Part shown: in pieces, positions 35,427 through 44,291 of the stretch
Numbering within the stretch: the stretch's first letter is position 1
How the letters are laid out: each line of letters opens with the position of its first letter
NCBI RefSeq assembly: GCF_002056295.1
Contig: NZ_CP020100.1
Span: 3,495,501-3,559,500, forward strand
Reading direction: 5' to 3'
Source: Halopseudomonas phragmitis
GTDB taxonomy: Bacteria > Pseudomonadota > Gammaproteobacteria > Pseudomonadales > Pseudomonadaceae
DNA: 64,000 bases
Notes under the pieces: model-generated
What the model saw: the letters and a program-made list of their open reading frames with translations, nothing else
The model's database searches: none
Told to the model about the DNA's origin: nothing
Made by a program: the position numbers and the translations under genes

Positions 35427-36374
35427 ATGAACAACTCAGCCCCACTTATGGACCCCCGTCAGTTCCGCCGTGCCCTAGGCAACTTTGCCTGCGGTGTGAC
35501 CATCGTTACCGCCTGTGGACCCAATGGCCGCAAGGTCGGCGTCACAGCCAACAGCTTCAACTCGGTATCGCTGGAGCCCCCGCTGATCCTCTGGAGTCTG
35601 GACAAGCGTTCAAGCGCTTGGAATACCTTCAAAGACGCCAGCCACTTTTGCGTCAACATCCTGGCTTCGGACCAGATCGAACTGTCCAATCACTTCGCCA
35701 GGCCACAAGAGGACAAGTTTTCCGGCATCAGCCACCTTGAAGGCCTGGGCAAGGCACCAGTATTCGAAGGCTGCTCCGGCAACTTCCAGTGCGCCAATTA
35801 CCAGCAGATCGATGGCGGCGATCACTGGATCATGATCGGTCAGGTAGAACACTTCGAAGACTTCAGCATGGCGCCTCTGGTTTATCACCAGGGTGGTTAC
35901 GCCATGGTCCTGCCACACCCACGCGGACGCCGTCCGGAAACGGGTACCAAAGTCTGCGAGTCTTCTGACCTGCTGCACACCCGGTTGGGCGACAACCTGT
36001 TCTATCTGATGATTCAGGCGGTAAACGCCAGTCACCCGCGCTTCGTCCAGCAGCACCTGGCTTTGGGCATGCGCAACAGTGAGTCGCGCCTGCTTATGGT
36101 GCTCGACAGTGCGCCCAATGCCAGTCTGGCCGATTTGCAGCAGGCAGTATCGATGCCTGTCCGTGAAGTCGAGGACGCACTGGCGACCTTGCAGGCCAAG
36201 GGTTTCCTGCAGCTTGACGACGGAAAACGACAGGTAACCCCAGCCGGTCACAGCATGCTCGAACAACTCTGGAATACTGTGCGCAAAGCCCAGGAAGAGC
36301 TTTTCAGCGAGCTCAGCGAGGGTGAGCTGGAGGTATTCAAGAAAGCATTGAAGCTAGCCATGGCGGCACGCTGA
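35427..36374 (+). CDS. Flavin reductase with C-terminal MarR-like domain (two-component monooxygenase reductase)
   Basis: A 315-residue protein. The N-terminal half (about 1-175) is a flavin reductase-like FMN-binding domain (FACGVTIVTACGPNG, GVTANSFNSVSLEPPLILWSL, HFCVNILASDQ). The C-terminal half (about 190-315) is helical with a winged-helix look (ALGMRNSESRLLMVLDSAPNASLADLQQAV). This domain order and length match the C1 reductase of A. baumannii p-hydroxyphenylacetate hydroxylase, whose MarR-like domain restrains flavin reduction until the phenolic substrate binds. ATG 35427 has GGAG upstream. It is on the opposite strand from the other catabolic genes and probably supplies reduced flavin to the 48607-49824 oxygenase. 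Confidence 0.85.
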   Translation: MNNSAPLMDPRQFRRALGNFACGVTIVTACGPNGRKVGVTANSFNSVSLEPPLILWSLDKRSSAWNTFKDASHFCVNILASDQIELSNHFARPQEDKFSGISHLEGLGKAPVFEGCSGNFQCANYQQIDGGDHWIMIGQVEHFEDFSMAPLVYHQGGYAMVLPHPRGRRPETGTKVCESSDLLHTRLGDNLFYLMIQAVNASHPRFVQQHLALGMRNSESRLLMVLDSAPNASLADLQQAVSMPVREVEDALATLQAKGFLQLDDGKRQVTPAGHSMLEQLWNTVRKAQEELFSELSEGELEVFKKALKLAMAAR

Positions 36375-36389
36375 AGACAGCCTGCATGA

Positions 36390-36408
36390 GCCACCGACCT
36401 GCGGTGGC
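36390..36408. terminator. Hairpin between convergent reductase and FAH genes
   Basis: Stem GCCACCG/CGGTGGC with a five-base loop in the 51-base gap between two convergent genes. A T-rich stretch occurs on the plus strand, but about 14 bases after the stem, so any terminator function would be weak or factor-assisted. Confidence 0.35.
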
Positions 36409-36425
36409 CCAGGCCATTCCTGCGT

Positions 36426-37289
36426 TTATTTTTCGGCCACCACTCGGTTCTCGATGTAGCCCAGGCCTTCCACCTCAATCCGCACCACATCATCTACAGC
36501 GAGAAAGCGCTTAGGATCGAATCCAACACCAACACCCGCTGGCGTCCCGGTAGCCAGGATATCACCCGGCTCCAGGGTCATCACGGTCGAAAGATAAGCA
36601 ATCTGCTCCCAGATGTTGTAGATCATGTCGCCGGTATTGGTTTCCTGTCGTAGTTCACCATTGACCCAGCAGCGCATCATCAGGTTGTGCGGGTCTGGAA
36701 CCTCGTCGGCAGTTACCAGCCAGGGGCCAATCGGTCCGTGGGTATCGAAGGACTTGCCCAGCGTGAAAGTCGGGCTGCGCATTTGCCAGTCACGCACGCT
36801 GACATCGTTGCAAACCAGATAACCGGCAACTACCGAAGCGGCCTCAGCGACTGACACATGCCGACAGCGCTTGCCAATCACCACCCCCAACTCAGCTTCG
36901 TAATCCAGCTTGTCCGACACTTTTGGCATCTCGACCGGATCAAAGGGACCGTTCAGACAGGACACCTGCTTGTTGAACCACAACTGTGATTTCGGAATGG
37001 GCACACCATTACGTGCGGCTTCTTCGGCATGAGCCTTGTAGTTCATACCGATGGCCAGATATTTCTGTGGATCAGTCACCGGCGGCAGCAACCGGATCTG
37101 CGTGAACTCCAGCGCTTCATCATCAACCTGAACACGCTCAACCTGTGCCAACACCTCGGCCCCTGCCGCCAGCAATGCTGCCATGCTGCGCGGCAGTTCA
37201 GGCAAAACCTGATTCAGGGGAATCACCCGCTCACCAACGACCTTGCCCAGCCCACGCTGCCCAGCATATTCATAGCTCACCAGTTTCAT
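36426..37289 (-). CDS. Fumarylacetoacetate hydrolase (FAH) family protein
   Basis: A 287-residue FAH-family enzyme. Metal-ligand regions are visible (DYEAELGVVIGKRC, CNDVSVRDWQMRSPTFTLGKSFDTHGPIGPW, LATGTPAGVG). Members hydrolyse, hydrate or decarboxylate beta-dicarbonyl and 2-oxo acids, and in ring-cleavage clusters often act on the released 2-hydroxydienoate or an oxalocrotonate. An intrinsic terminator separates it from the catabolic gene upstream, so it may need its own promoter. Exact reaction unknown. Confidence 0.88.
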   Translation of the reverse strand: MKLVSYEYAGQRGLGKVVGERVIPLNQVLPELPRSMAALLAAGAEVLAQVERVQVDDEALEFTQIRLLPPVTDPQKYLAIGMNYKAHAEEAARNGVPIPKSQLWFNKQVSCLNGPFDPVEMPKVSDKLDYEAELGVVIGKRCRHVSVAEAASVVAGYLVCNDVSVRDWQMRSPTFTLGKSFDTHGPIGPWLVTADEVPDPHNLMMRCWVNGELRQETNTGDMIYNIWEQIAYLSTVMTLEPGDILATGTPAGVGVGFDPKRFLAVDDVVRIEVEGLGYIENRVVAEK

Positions 37290-37320
37290 CTAGCGCCCTC
37301 ATGCATCATCGTCATCCAGT

Positions 37321-37344
37321 AAAAAAGGGAGGCCGCAGCCTCCC
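37321..37344 (-). terminator. Intrinsic terminator after the C-C hydrolase gene
   Basis: On the minus strand, GGGAGGC-TGCG-GCCTCCC is followed directly by TTTTTT: a perfect 7-bp GC-rich stem, tetraloop and U-tract. It lies 19 bases past the hydrolase stop and before the FAH gene, and would end the long catabolic transcript there. Confidence 0.85.
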
Positions 37345-37363
37345 CTACCGATCCAAGACTGCC

Positions 37364-38212
37364 TCAATGCTTGATGAAGTCAATCACCAGGCGATTGAAG
37401 GGCTCGGCATGCTCCCATTGGGCCCAGTGACCGCACTGGCTAAACACATGCAGCGTGGAGTTAGGAATCATGTTGAGGAATTTCAGACTCCAGTCAATCG
37501 GCACGAAACGGTCGTCACGGCCCCAGGTAATCAGGGTTTTGTTGGGAATCTTGGGCAGCTCATTGGTGTAATCACCCAAATTGAACTGACTCATTTCCAC
37601 ACTCTTGAGGAAGTTAGGCAGGTGATGAGCATTTTCCATCATAGCCTTGTAACGCAGCTCAATCAGCTCATCTGTCAGCGCACTGGGATCATACACGAAT
37701 ACATCCAGCATCCGGCGCAGGCTTTCGATCGACGGGTTCTTGTAGACATCGAACAACAGCTTGATGCCTTCCATCGGCAGCGGCGTGAAGATGCTGGTCT
37801 TGCCCACCCCGCCAGCCCCCATCAGGATCAGTTTGCCGACCCGCTCGGGATGCCGAGTGGTGAGTGCCAGGGCACTGCCACCGCCCATCGAATTGCCGAC
37901 CAAATGCGCCTTGTCGATATCCAGCGCATCCATCAGTTGCAGAGTGGCGCGACCGTTGACGTCAAAGCGCGGCTCACCGGTAACGATCGAATCGGATTTC
38001 CCCCAGCCCGGATAGTCCGGCAGAATCACCCGATAGCCGGCCTCCACAAAGGCATCGACATTACGATGGAAGTTGGCCCAACCGGTAGCGCCGGCTCCTG
38101 AGCCATGCAGCATGATGACCACTTCATCACCGCTGCCGGCCTCGTTGTAATGCAGCTTCCACTCTTTGGTCTGTACAAACTTGCTGGTGTTTTCTTGCGT
38201 GTACTGGCTCAT
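37364..38212 (-). CDS. Meta-cleavage product C-C hydrolase (BphD/MhpC-type alpha/beta hydrolase)
   Basis: A 282-residue alpha/beta hydrolase with oxyanion-hole segment MLHGSGAGATGW, nucleophile S108 (GNSMGGG), D234 (TWGRDDRF) and H262 (QCGHWAQWEH), all at the positions expected for meta-cleavage product hydrolases. It cleaves a C-C bond in the 2-hydroxy-6-oxo-dienoate ring-fission product. The start at 38212 has AGGA upstream. It follows the aldolase gene and is last before the terminator. A second hydrolase lies at 50406-51293. Confidence 0.9.
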   Translation of the reverse strand: MSQYTQENTSKFVQTKEWKLHYNEAGSGDEVVIMLHGSGAGATGWANFHRNVDAFVEAGYRVILPDYPGWGKSDSIVTGEPRFDVNGRATLQLMDALDIDKAHLVGNSMGGGSALALTTRHPERVGKLILMGAGGVGKTSIFTPLPMEGIKLLFDVYKNPSIESLRRMLDVFVYDPSALTDELIELRYKAMMENAHHLPNFLKSVEMSQFNLGDYTNELPKIPNKTLITWGRDDRFVPIDWSLKFLNMIPNSTLHVFSQCGHWAQWEHAEPFNRLVIDFIKH

Positions 38213-38253
38213 TGTCGTTTTCCTGTGTGTGCGCAAATAGGTAAATACTGGGG

Positions 38254-39282
38254 TCAGGCCTGTTGCTGCTTGAGCAGATCCAGTGCCACATCGACGATCA
38301 TGTCTTCCTGACCGCCGACCATACGGCGCTTGCCCAGTTCGACCAGAATGTCGACGGTCTTCAATCCATACTTCTGGGCCGCCACTTCCGAGTGACGCAG
38401 GAAGCTGGAGTAGACGCCGGCATAGCCCAACGCCAGGGTTTCACGGTCGACCCGTACCGGACGGTCCTGCAGCGGACGCACGATATCGTCAGCGGCATCC
38501 ATCAGGGTGTAGAGGTCAGTGCCGTGCTCCCAGCCGAGGCGCTCGGCGGCGGCAATAAAGACTTCCAGCGGTGCATTACCGGCACCGGCGCCCATACCAG
38601 CCAGGCTGGCGTCGATGCGGTCACAGCCCTCTTCCACTGCGGCAATGGAGTTGGCTACGCCGAGGCTGAGGTTGTGGTGGGCGTGCATGCCGGTCTGGGT
38701 TTCAGGTTTGAGTACGTCTTTCAGCGCGCGGAAACGATCACGGATATCCTGCATGCCCATGGCGCCGCCGGAGTCGACCACATAGAGGCAGGTGGCGCCG
38801 TAGTCTTCCATCATCTTCGCCTGCTGAGCCAGGCCCTGCGGGGTCTGCATGTGGCTCATCATCAGAAAGCCGACGGTGTCCATACCCAGCTTGCGTGCGT
38901 GCTCGATGTGCTGTTTGGATACATCGGCTTCGGTGCAGTGGGTGGCGACGCGGACGATGCGGGCGCCGGCGTTGTAGGCGTTATCCAGGTCGTGGATGGT
39001 GCCGATACCGGGCAGCAACAGGGTGGCGATCTGTGAATGGGTGACCACTTCAGCCACTGCTTCGATCCATTCCAGGTCGGTGTGCGCGCCAAAGCCGTAG
39101 TTGAAGCTGGAGCCTTGCAGGCCGTCACCGTGGGCGACTTCGATCGAGTCGACCTTGGCCTGGTCCAGGGCACGGGCGATGTCCTGGACATTCTTGATCG
39201 AGTACTGGTGGCGGATGGCATGGCTGCCGTCACGCAGGGTGACGTCAGAGATATAGAGTTTCTTGCCGGGATTGAAGGTCAT
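38254..39282 (-). CDS. 4-hydroxy-2-oxovalerate aldolase (BphI/DmpG/MhpE type)
   Basis: A 342-residue metal-dependent class II aldolase. The N-terminal active-site motif [15 protein letters not shown] has R17, D18 and H21, and the metal-ligand histidines appear in [11 protein letters not shown]. It splits 4-hydroxy-2-oxo acids into pyruvate and an aldehyde, which is channelled to the acylating dehydrogenase encoded 10 bases upstream. The start has AGGAGA before it. Confidence 0.96.
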   Translation of the reverse strand: MTFNPGKKLYISDVTLRDGSHAIRHQYSIKNVQDIARALDQAKVDSIEVAHGDGLQGSSFNYGFGAHTDLEWIEAVAEVVTHSQIATLLLPGIGTIHDLDNAYNAGARIVRVATHCTEADVSKQHIEHARKLGMDTVGFLMMSHMQTPQGLAQQAKMMEDYGATCLYVVDSGGAMGMQDIRDRFRALKDVLKPETQTGMHAHHNLSLGVANSIAAVEEGCDRIDASLAGMGAGAGNAPLEVFIAAAERLGWEHGTDLYTLMDAADDIVRPLQDRPVRVDRETLALGYAGVYSSFLRHSEVAAQKYGLKTVDILVELGKRRMVGGQEDMIVDVALDLLKQQQA

Positions 39283-39292
39283 GATGGTCTCC

Positions 39293-40231
39293 TCAGGCCT
39301 GGGTCATCGACTGCGCCATACGCTCGGCGGTAGCCAGCGCAGCGGAGGTCATGATGTCGAGGTTGCCAGCGTAGGCTGGCAGGTAATGGGCAGCGCCTTC
39401 GACTTCGAGGAAGATCGAGGTTTTCAGCCCGCTCAGGTGACCAAGGCCGGGGACATTCAGCGGCTGGTCTTCGGGGATGACGTCGAACTGCACCTTTTGC
39501 TTCAGGCGGTAGCCGGGTACGTAGCTGTTGACGGCCTGGACCATCTCTTCCACCGAGGCCTCCACCGCGGCCTGGTCAGCCAGTTCGCTCAGTACATAGA
39601 CGGTATCGCGCATGATCAGCGGCGGCTCGGCCGGGTTCATGATGATGATTGCCTTGCCACGTTTGGCGCCACCGATCACTTCAATCGCCTTGGAGGTGGT
39701 TTCAGTGAACTCGTCAATGTTGGCGCGGGTACCCGGGCCGGCTGACTTGCTGGAAATCGAGGCGACGATTTCGCCGTAGTGCACCTTGGCCACCCGCGAG
39801 ACCGCCGCGACCATGGGGATGGTGGCCTGGCCACCACAGGTGACCATGTTGACGTTGGTTTCGTTGATATGTTGCTCAAGGTTCACCACCGGCACGCAGT
39901 AGGGCCCGATGGCCGCTGGGGTCAGGTCGATGATCCGCAGGTCCGGCTTGTGGCCGCGCAGAAACACCTCGTTGTGCCGGTGGGCACCGGCCGAAGTGGC
40001 ATCGAAGATAAAGTCGATGTCGGCAAATTCCGCCATCTTGACCAGGCCATCCACCCCTTCATGGGTGGTGGCCACGCCCATGCGCGCAGCGCGCGCCAGG
40101 CCATCGGATTCGGGGTCGATGCCGACCATCGCGCCCATGGCGATATGCTCGCTGTTGCGCAGGATCTTGATCATCAGGTCGGTGCCGATGTTGCCCGAGC
40201 CGATGATCGCGGCTTTCAGTTTCTTGCTCAT
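39293..40231 (-). CDS. Acylating acetaldehyde dehydrogenase (BphJ/DmpF/MhpF type)
   Basis: A 312-residue NAD-dependent enzyme converting acetaldehyde and CoA to acetyl-CoA, in complex with the aldolase. The Rossmann motif [12 protein letters not shown] is at the N terminus, catalytic C132 sits in [11 protein letters not shown], and the C-terminal dimer region is normal. It is separated from the upstream hydratase gene by two repetitive palindromic units (40290-40502). Confidence 0.96.
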   Translation of the reverse strand: MSKKLKAAIIGSGNIGTDLMIKILRNSEHIAMGAMVGIDPESDGLARAARMGVATTHEGVDGLVKMAEFADIDFIFDATSAGAHRHNEVFLRGHKPDLRIIDLTPAAIGPYCVPVVNLEQHINETNVNMVTCGGQATIPMVAAVSRVAKVHYGEIVASISSKSAGPGTRANIDEFTETTSKAIEVIGGAKRGKAIIIMNPAEPPLIMRDTVYVLSELADQAAVEASVEEMVQAVNSYVPGYRLKQKVQFDVIPEDQPLNVPGLGHLSGLKTSIFLEVEGAAHYLPAYAGNLDIMTSAALATAERMAQSMTQA

Positions 40232-40290
40232 GTTTATGCCCTCGTTGGGGTAATACTTGTTCTGTTGTGGTGGCTGGCATTGCCTGCGCC

Positions 40291-40380
40291 ATGGATTGCT
40301 TCGCTACGCTCGCAATGACGCTGGAGGACTCCGTAGCACTTCACCGTCATTGCGAGGGCCATAGGCCCGTGGCAATCCAG
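40291..40380. repeat. REP/BIME-like palindromic unit, copy 1
   Basis: About 90 bases: a left element beginning TGGATTGCTTCGC and ending CGCAATGAC, and an inverted right element beginning GTCATTGCGAGGGCC and ending TGGCAATCCA. The ends are reverse complements, so transcripts would fold into a long stem. It lies within the catabolic operon between the hydratase and acetaldehyde dehydrogenase genes. Confidence 0.85.
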
Positions 40381-40412
40381 TCAGGAGCCCGGCTGGGCTC
40401 AGGTCGCCAGCC

Positions 40413-40502
40413 ATGGATTGCTTCGCTGCGCTCGCAATGACGACAGAGAGACCGGTAGCACTAGCTCGTCATTGCGAGGGCCGCAGGCCCGTGGCAATCC
40501 AT
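40413..40502. repeat. REP/BIME-like palindromic unit, copy 2
   Basis: A second copy of the same unit in the same orientation, differing at a few bases in the arms and in the central spacer. Its right end lies one or two bases from the hydratase stop codon (40505-40503), so the insertion trimmed right up to the gene. The two copies together fill almost all of a 271-base gap. Confidence 0.85.
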
Positions 40503-41288
40503 TCAGCCAAAGCGCACGCTGGCGCCGCCAATCCCCGCCAGGTGCATACGCAGGTTGTCGCCGGCGGCCACCGGCACCATCGCCGACAGCGCGCCAGACA
40601 GGATCACCTCACCGGCTTTCAGGCCCATGCCCAGTTGCCCCAGGGTGTTGGCCATCCAGGCCACCGCGGTGACCGGTGAGCCCATGGTCGCGGCACCTGC
40701 ACCGGTACCAACCACCCGGCCGTTTTTCTCCAGCACCATGCCGGTGCTGTAAAGGTCGAGTGTGCGTGGATCAACCAGCCGGTCGCCGAGTACGAAAACA
40801 CCGCAAGAGGCGTTGTCGGCCACGGTGTCCTGAATCCGGATCTGCCAGTCACGAATACGCGAGTCGACGATCTCGAAGCAGGCCATGACCCCTTCGGTTG
40901 CGCGTAATACATCGGAGGCGGTCACACCCGGGCCGGTCAGGTCGCGTTTGAGAACGAAAGCAATTTCACCTTCGGCCTTGGGCTGGATCAGGCGGCTCAT
41001 GTCGATGCTCTCACCCTGGTTGACCACCATGCGGTCGGTGAGCTGACCGAAGTCCGGCTGATCGACCTTGAGCATGTCCATCACCGCCTGGCTGGTGACC
41101 CCGATTTTCTTGCCGATGATCCGCTCACCTGCTTCCAGGCGACGGGCAATCAGGTGTTGCTGGATGGCATAGGCATCCTCAATCCGCAACTGAGGAAAGC
41201 GTTCGGTCAGCGGTGCTACCATGCGAGCATCGCGCAACGCTGCAAACAGTTCGTCGCCGAGTTGATCCAGATTAGGGGTATCAGTCAC
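40503..41288 (-). CDS. 2-oxopent-4-enoate hydratase (MhpD/BphH family)
   Basis: A 261-residue hydratase/decarboxylase family enzyme adding water to 2-hydroxypentadienoate to give 4-hydroxy-2-oxovalerate, the aldolase substrate. The family core is visible (IGKKIGVTSQAVMDML, EGEIAFVLKRDL, VADNASCGVFVLGDR). The GTG start at 41288 follows AGGAGAAGG and overlaps the end of the GlcG-like gene. The longer open frame upstream is not coding. It ends against a REP unit. Confidence 0.92.
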   Translation of the reverse strand: MTDTPNLDQLGDELFAALRDARMVAPLTERFPQLRIEDAYAIQQHLIARRLEAGERIIGKKIGVTSQAVMDMLKVDQPDFGQLTDRMVVNQGESIDMSRLIQPKAEGEIAFVLKRDLTGPGVTASDVLRATEGVMACFEIVDSRIRDWQIRIQDTVADNASCGVFVLGDRLVDPRTLDLYSTGMVLEKNGRVVGTGAGAATMGSPVTAVAWMANTLGQLGMGLKAGEVILSGALSAMVPVAAGDNLRMHLAGIGGASVRFG

Positions 41289-41769
41289 AAGCCTTCTCCT
41301 GAACATTACTTTCAAGCGGTTGAACGCACTGGGCGATAGCCTCACGTCCAGCATTGGCACAATCCATGTCTTCTTCTTCGCTGGCCCCAGATACCCCGAT
41401 TGCTCCCACCAGTCGATCACCAAGCAGCAGTGGAAAGGCGCCACCCATGGCAATGATGTCCGGACGCAACATCAGGTTCATGCGGATACGCTCGCTAGCG
41501 CTGTCAACCATGTCAGCCAGCGTGCTACTGGGCAAAGCGAAGGACGCTGAAGTGCGAGCCTTGTCGATGGCCAGATCAATGCTGTGCCAGGGCGTACCGG
41601 ACACTCGTGCAAAGGTGAGCAGATGGCCGCCCGAATCGACTACGGCGATACTGACCTGCAGCGCCCGGCTAATGGCATAGGCGACTGCTGCATCCATCGC
41701 CGCTTGCGCCATTTCAAGCGGCAGGTCACCACTACGAATCCGTGGCAAGGGAATTCCGTTGCCGCTCAT
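41281..41769 (-). CDS. GlcG/HbpS-family protein
   Basis: A 162-residue small protein of the GlcG/HbpS (haem-degrading-like) family, with the typical AAMDAAVAYAISRALQVSIAVVDSGGHLLTFAR and later GGAFPLLLGDRLVGAIGVSG. Members turn up in many aromatic and diol catabolic operons with unclear roles, and some bind haem or cofactors. It overlaps the RND gene stop (ATGA) upstream and the hydratase start downstream, so the three are translationally coupled. Confidence 0.88.
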   Translation of the reverse strand: MSGNGIPLPRIRSGDLPLEMAQAAMDAAVAYAISRALQVSIAVVDSGGHLLTFARVSGTPWHSIDLAIDKARTSASFALPSSTLADMVDSASERIRMNLMLRPDIIAMGGAFPLLLGDRLVGAIGVSGASEEEDMDCANAGREAIAQCVQPLESNVQEKACD

Positions 41770-44261
41770 ACCGGCACCTCCTGCTCTCGACTAGCCTTCT
41801 GCTCAGTGTCAGCCGACACCAGGTCGGAGCTTTTCTCTGGAGTTGAAGTAGCGTTCTCACGCCCCTGTGGGAAGTGACGGGGCTGCAGCAGGAAGCAAGC
41901 CAGGGCCGGCACCAGCACCAGCGCCACCAGCATGTTGCAAAGGAACATGAAGGTCAGCAGCAGGCCCATGTCAGCCTGGAACTTGATTGGGGACAGTACC
42001 CAAGTGATCACGCCCAGCGACAATGTGATCCCGGTAAACACCACCACTCGCCCGGTAAAGTTGAGTGCATGAAAATAGGCCTCTGACAGAGTGGAGCCAC
42101 GCTTTAGCCAGAACAACATCACACTGATGATGTAGAGCGCGTAATCCACACCGATGCCTACCCCCAACGCCACGACAGGCAGGGTAGCTACCTTGAGCCC
42201 CATACCCAGCTTGACCATCAAGGCTTCAGCCAGGATCGAGGTCAGCATCAGCGGCAAAATAGCGCAGACTGTCGCTCGCCAGGAACGGAAGGCGATCAGA
42301 CACAACAGGCTCACCGCAAGGTAGACGCCAATCAGCATCTGCGTATTAGCCTGCTTGACCACAATATTGGTGGCGCTCTCGATCCCGGCATTGCCAGCGG
42401 CCATCAGAAAGCGGACCTCGTCGCTGTTGAACTGATCGGCAAAGCTGCCAGTAACACTCACAACAGCATTGAGCGTGTCGGCCTTGTGGTCCTTGAGGAA
42501 CACATAGATCGACAGCAGATCGCAGGTATCGTTGAACAGCTCTCGCGGCGAGCGGTTGGCGGCGGCATTGATCATCGCCTGGTTTGGCGGCAGCTCATTC
42601 CATTTGAGCAACCCTTCATTCATCCCGACGTTAACCCGACGCGCCACCCCGGCGATCGAACTGGTTCCATCCACCGCAGGCAACTGGCGCAGCCGCCATT
42701 CGAGTTCTTCGACCTTGCGCAGCGTTTCATAGTTGACGCATTGCCCGGTCTCGGTTTCAACCATGATCACAAATACATCGCTACTGGCCTGGTAGTTGCC
42801 GATGATGAAAGCGTTGTCTTGGTTGTAACGCGAGTCGGGCCGCAGCTCCGGAGCGCCAGGATCAAGGTCGCCAACCTGCAGATCCTGACTGGTCCACAAG
42901 GCCCAGCCGCCCAGCATCAGCGCATGCACCAGGGCGAAGACCGCCATGCGTGGCTTGGTGAAAAGATCCAGAATCCGCATGAACGCCGGTGTACTGGCCG
43001 AGTTGTGCTGAATGTTCTGCTCGGCATGCAGGCGACGCTCGGCAGCCCTGGCCGAGACACCGGTATAGGACAGCAGGATCGGCAGCAGGGCCAGGTTGGT
43101 GAACACCAACAGTGCCACCCCCAAACTGGAGATGATTGCCAGGTCCTGAATCACCGGAATATCGACCAACGTCAGGACGGCAAACCCCACTGCATCGGCC
43201 AACAGAGCTGTCATCCCCGCAGCGAACAGGCGGCGAAAGGTATAGCGTGCTGCGATCAGCCGATGAGTACCCCGACCAATGTCCTGCATGATGCCATTCA
43301 TCTTCTGCGCACCATGACTGACCCCAATCGCGTAAACCAGGAACGGCACCAGAATTGAGTAGGGGTTCAGTTCGTAGCCCAGCATCGGCAGAACGCCAAG
43401 CAGCCAGACCACGCCGGTCAGGGTGCAGCCTTGGACCACCAAAGTACTGCGCCAGCAGCGAGTAAAGCGCAGCAGGATGAAGGTGGAGATGAATACGGCG
43501 AAGGCAAAGAACACCAGCATGGCATACAGGCCGGATATCAGATCGCCCATAACTTTGGCAAAACCAATGATATGGATGTCCACGCCCTGCGCTTCATAAC
43601 GCTCGCGGATCTGCTCCAGAGCATCGGACAATTCCTTATAGTCCAGAGCCTCGCCGGTATTGGGATTAATATCTAGCAGCGGCACCAGAATAATGCTGGA
43701 GCGAAAGTCCGGCGCAACCAACTGGCCGATTTCGCCCGACAACTCGACATTGCCACGTAGAACCTCAAGATCTGCTGCCGAACCACTGAATCCATCCGGC
43801 ACCACAGTGCCACCGTCAAAGCCGTGCTCGGTAACACCTTGCCAGCGGGTCAGAGGCGTCCATAACGACTTCATGAAGGCGCGATCAACCCCAGGCACCA
43901 GATACACCTCGTCGTTGATCTGACGCAACAGTTCCATGTAATCGGCACTGAAGATATCCCCTTGGTGCTCTTCGGGTAACGCTATGGCAATACGCAGAGC
44001 ATTGGCCGAGCCTTTGAGTTCTTCGGCATGCTTGAGGTAGTTGAGCACGAACGGATGGCTGGCCGGGATAGTCTTGAGAAAGCTGGCATTGAGTTTGAGC
44101 TGACTTGCTGACACGATGAACACCGCTGTCAGCAAAGCACAAAGTGCGATAACCCAGCCTCTATAATTGAACAGTAAGCGTTCGAGACGATTGCCCGAAT
44201 ACTTGTCGAAGTCGGCGAGGGATGCGATGGTTTCGAACCCGTCAGATACTTTTTTACCCAT
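41766..44261 (-). CDS. RND/MMPL-family transporter
   Basis: An 831-residue membrane protein with an N-terminal helix, two large extracytoplasmic loops and two sets of membrane helices including sterol-sensing-like segments (GVSHGAQKMNGIMQDIG, ALGVGIGVDYALYIISVML). MMPL-type RND pumps of this length occur with DUF1302, DUF1329 and Ycf48-like proteins in clusters for hydrophobic substrates such as steroids and terpenoids. It probably moves the substrate, or a lipid-like intermediate, across the envelope. No periplasmic adaptor or TolC gene is adjacent. Confidence 0.88.
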   Translation of the reverse strand: MGKKVSDGFETIASLADFDKYSGNRLERLLFNYRGWVIALCALLTAVFIVSASQLKLNASFLKTIPASHPFVLNYLKHAEELKGSANALRIAIALPEEHQGDIFSADYMELLRQINDEVYLVPGVDRAFMKSLWTPLTRWQGVTEHGFDGGTVVPDGFSGSAADLEVLRGNVELSGEIGQLVAPDFRSSIILVPLLDINPNTGEALDYKELSDALEQIRERYEAQGVDIHIIGFAKVMGDLISGLYAMLVFFAFAVFISTFILLRFTRCWRSTLVVQGCTLTGVVWLLGVLPMLGYELNPYSILVPFLVYAIGVSHGAQKMNGIMQDIGRGTHRLIAARYTFRRLFAAGMTALLADAVGFAVLTLVDIPVIQDLAIISSLGVALLVFTNLALLPILLSYTGVSARAAERRLHAEQNIQHNSASTPAFMRILDLFTKPRMAVFALVHALMLGGWALWTSQDLQVGDLDPGAPELRPDSRYNQDNAFIIGNYQASSDVFVIMVETETGQCVNYETLRKVEELEWRLRQLPAVDGTSSIAGVARRVNVGMNEGLLKWNELPPNQAMINAAANRSPRELFNDTCDLLSIYVFLKDHKADTLNAVVSVTGSFADQFNSDEVRFLMAAGNAGIESATNIVVKQANTQMLIGVYLAVSLLCLIAFRSWRATVCAILPLMLTSILAEALMVKLGMGLKVATLPVVALGVGIGVDYALYIISVMLFWLKRGSTLSEAYFHALNFTGRVVVFTGITLSLGVITWVLSPIKFQADMGLLLTFMFLCNMLVALVLVPALACFLLQPRHFPQGRENATSTPEKSSDLVSADTEQKASREQEVPV

Positions 44262-44291
44262 GATAGTTACCTTGCAATGGCCTACTGCGCT

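Noticed and set aside
40291-40502. Possible CRISPR array
   Set aside because: Only two units, each internally palindromic and about 90 bases long, with a spacer that is not of uniform CRISPR size and no cas genes. They fit REP/BIME elements.
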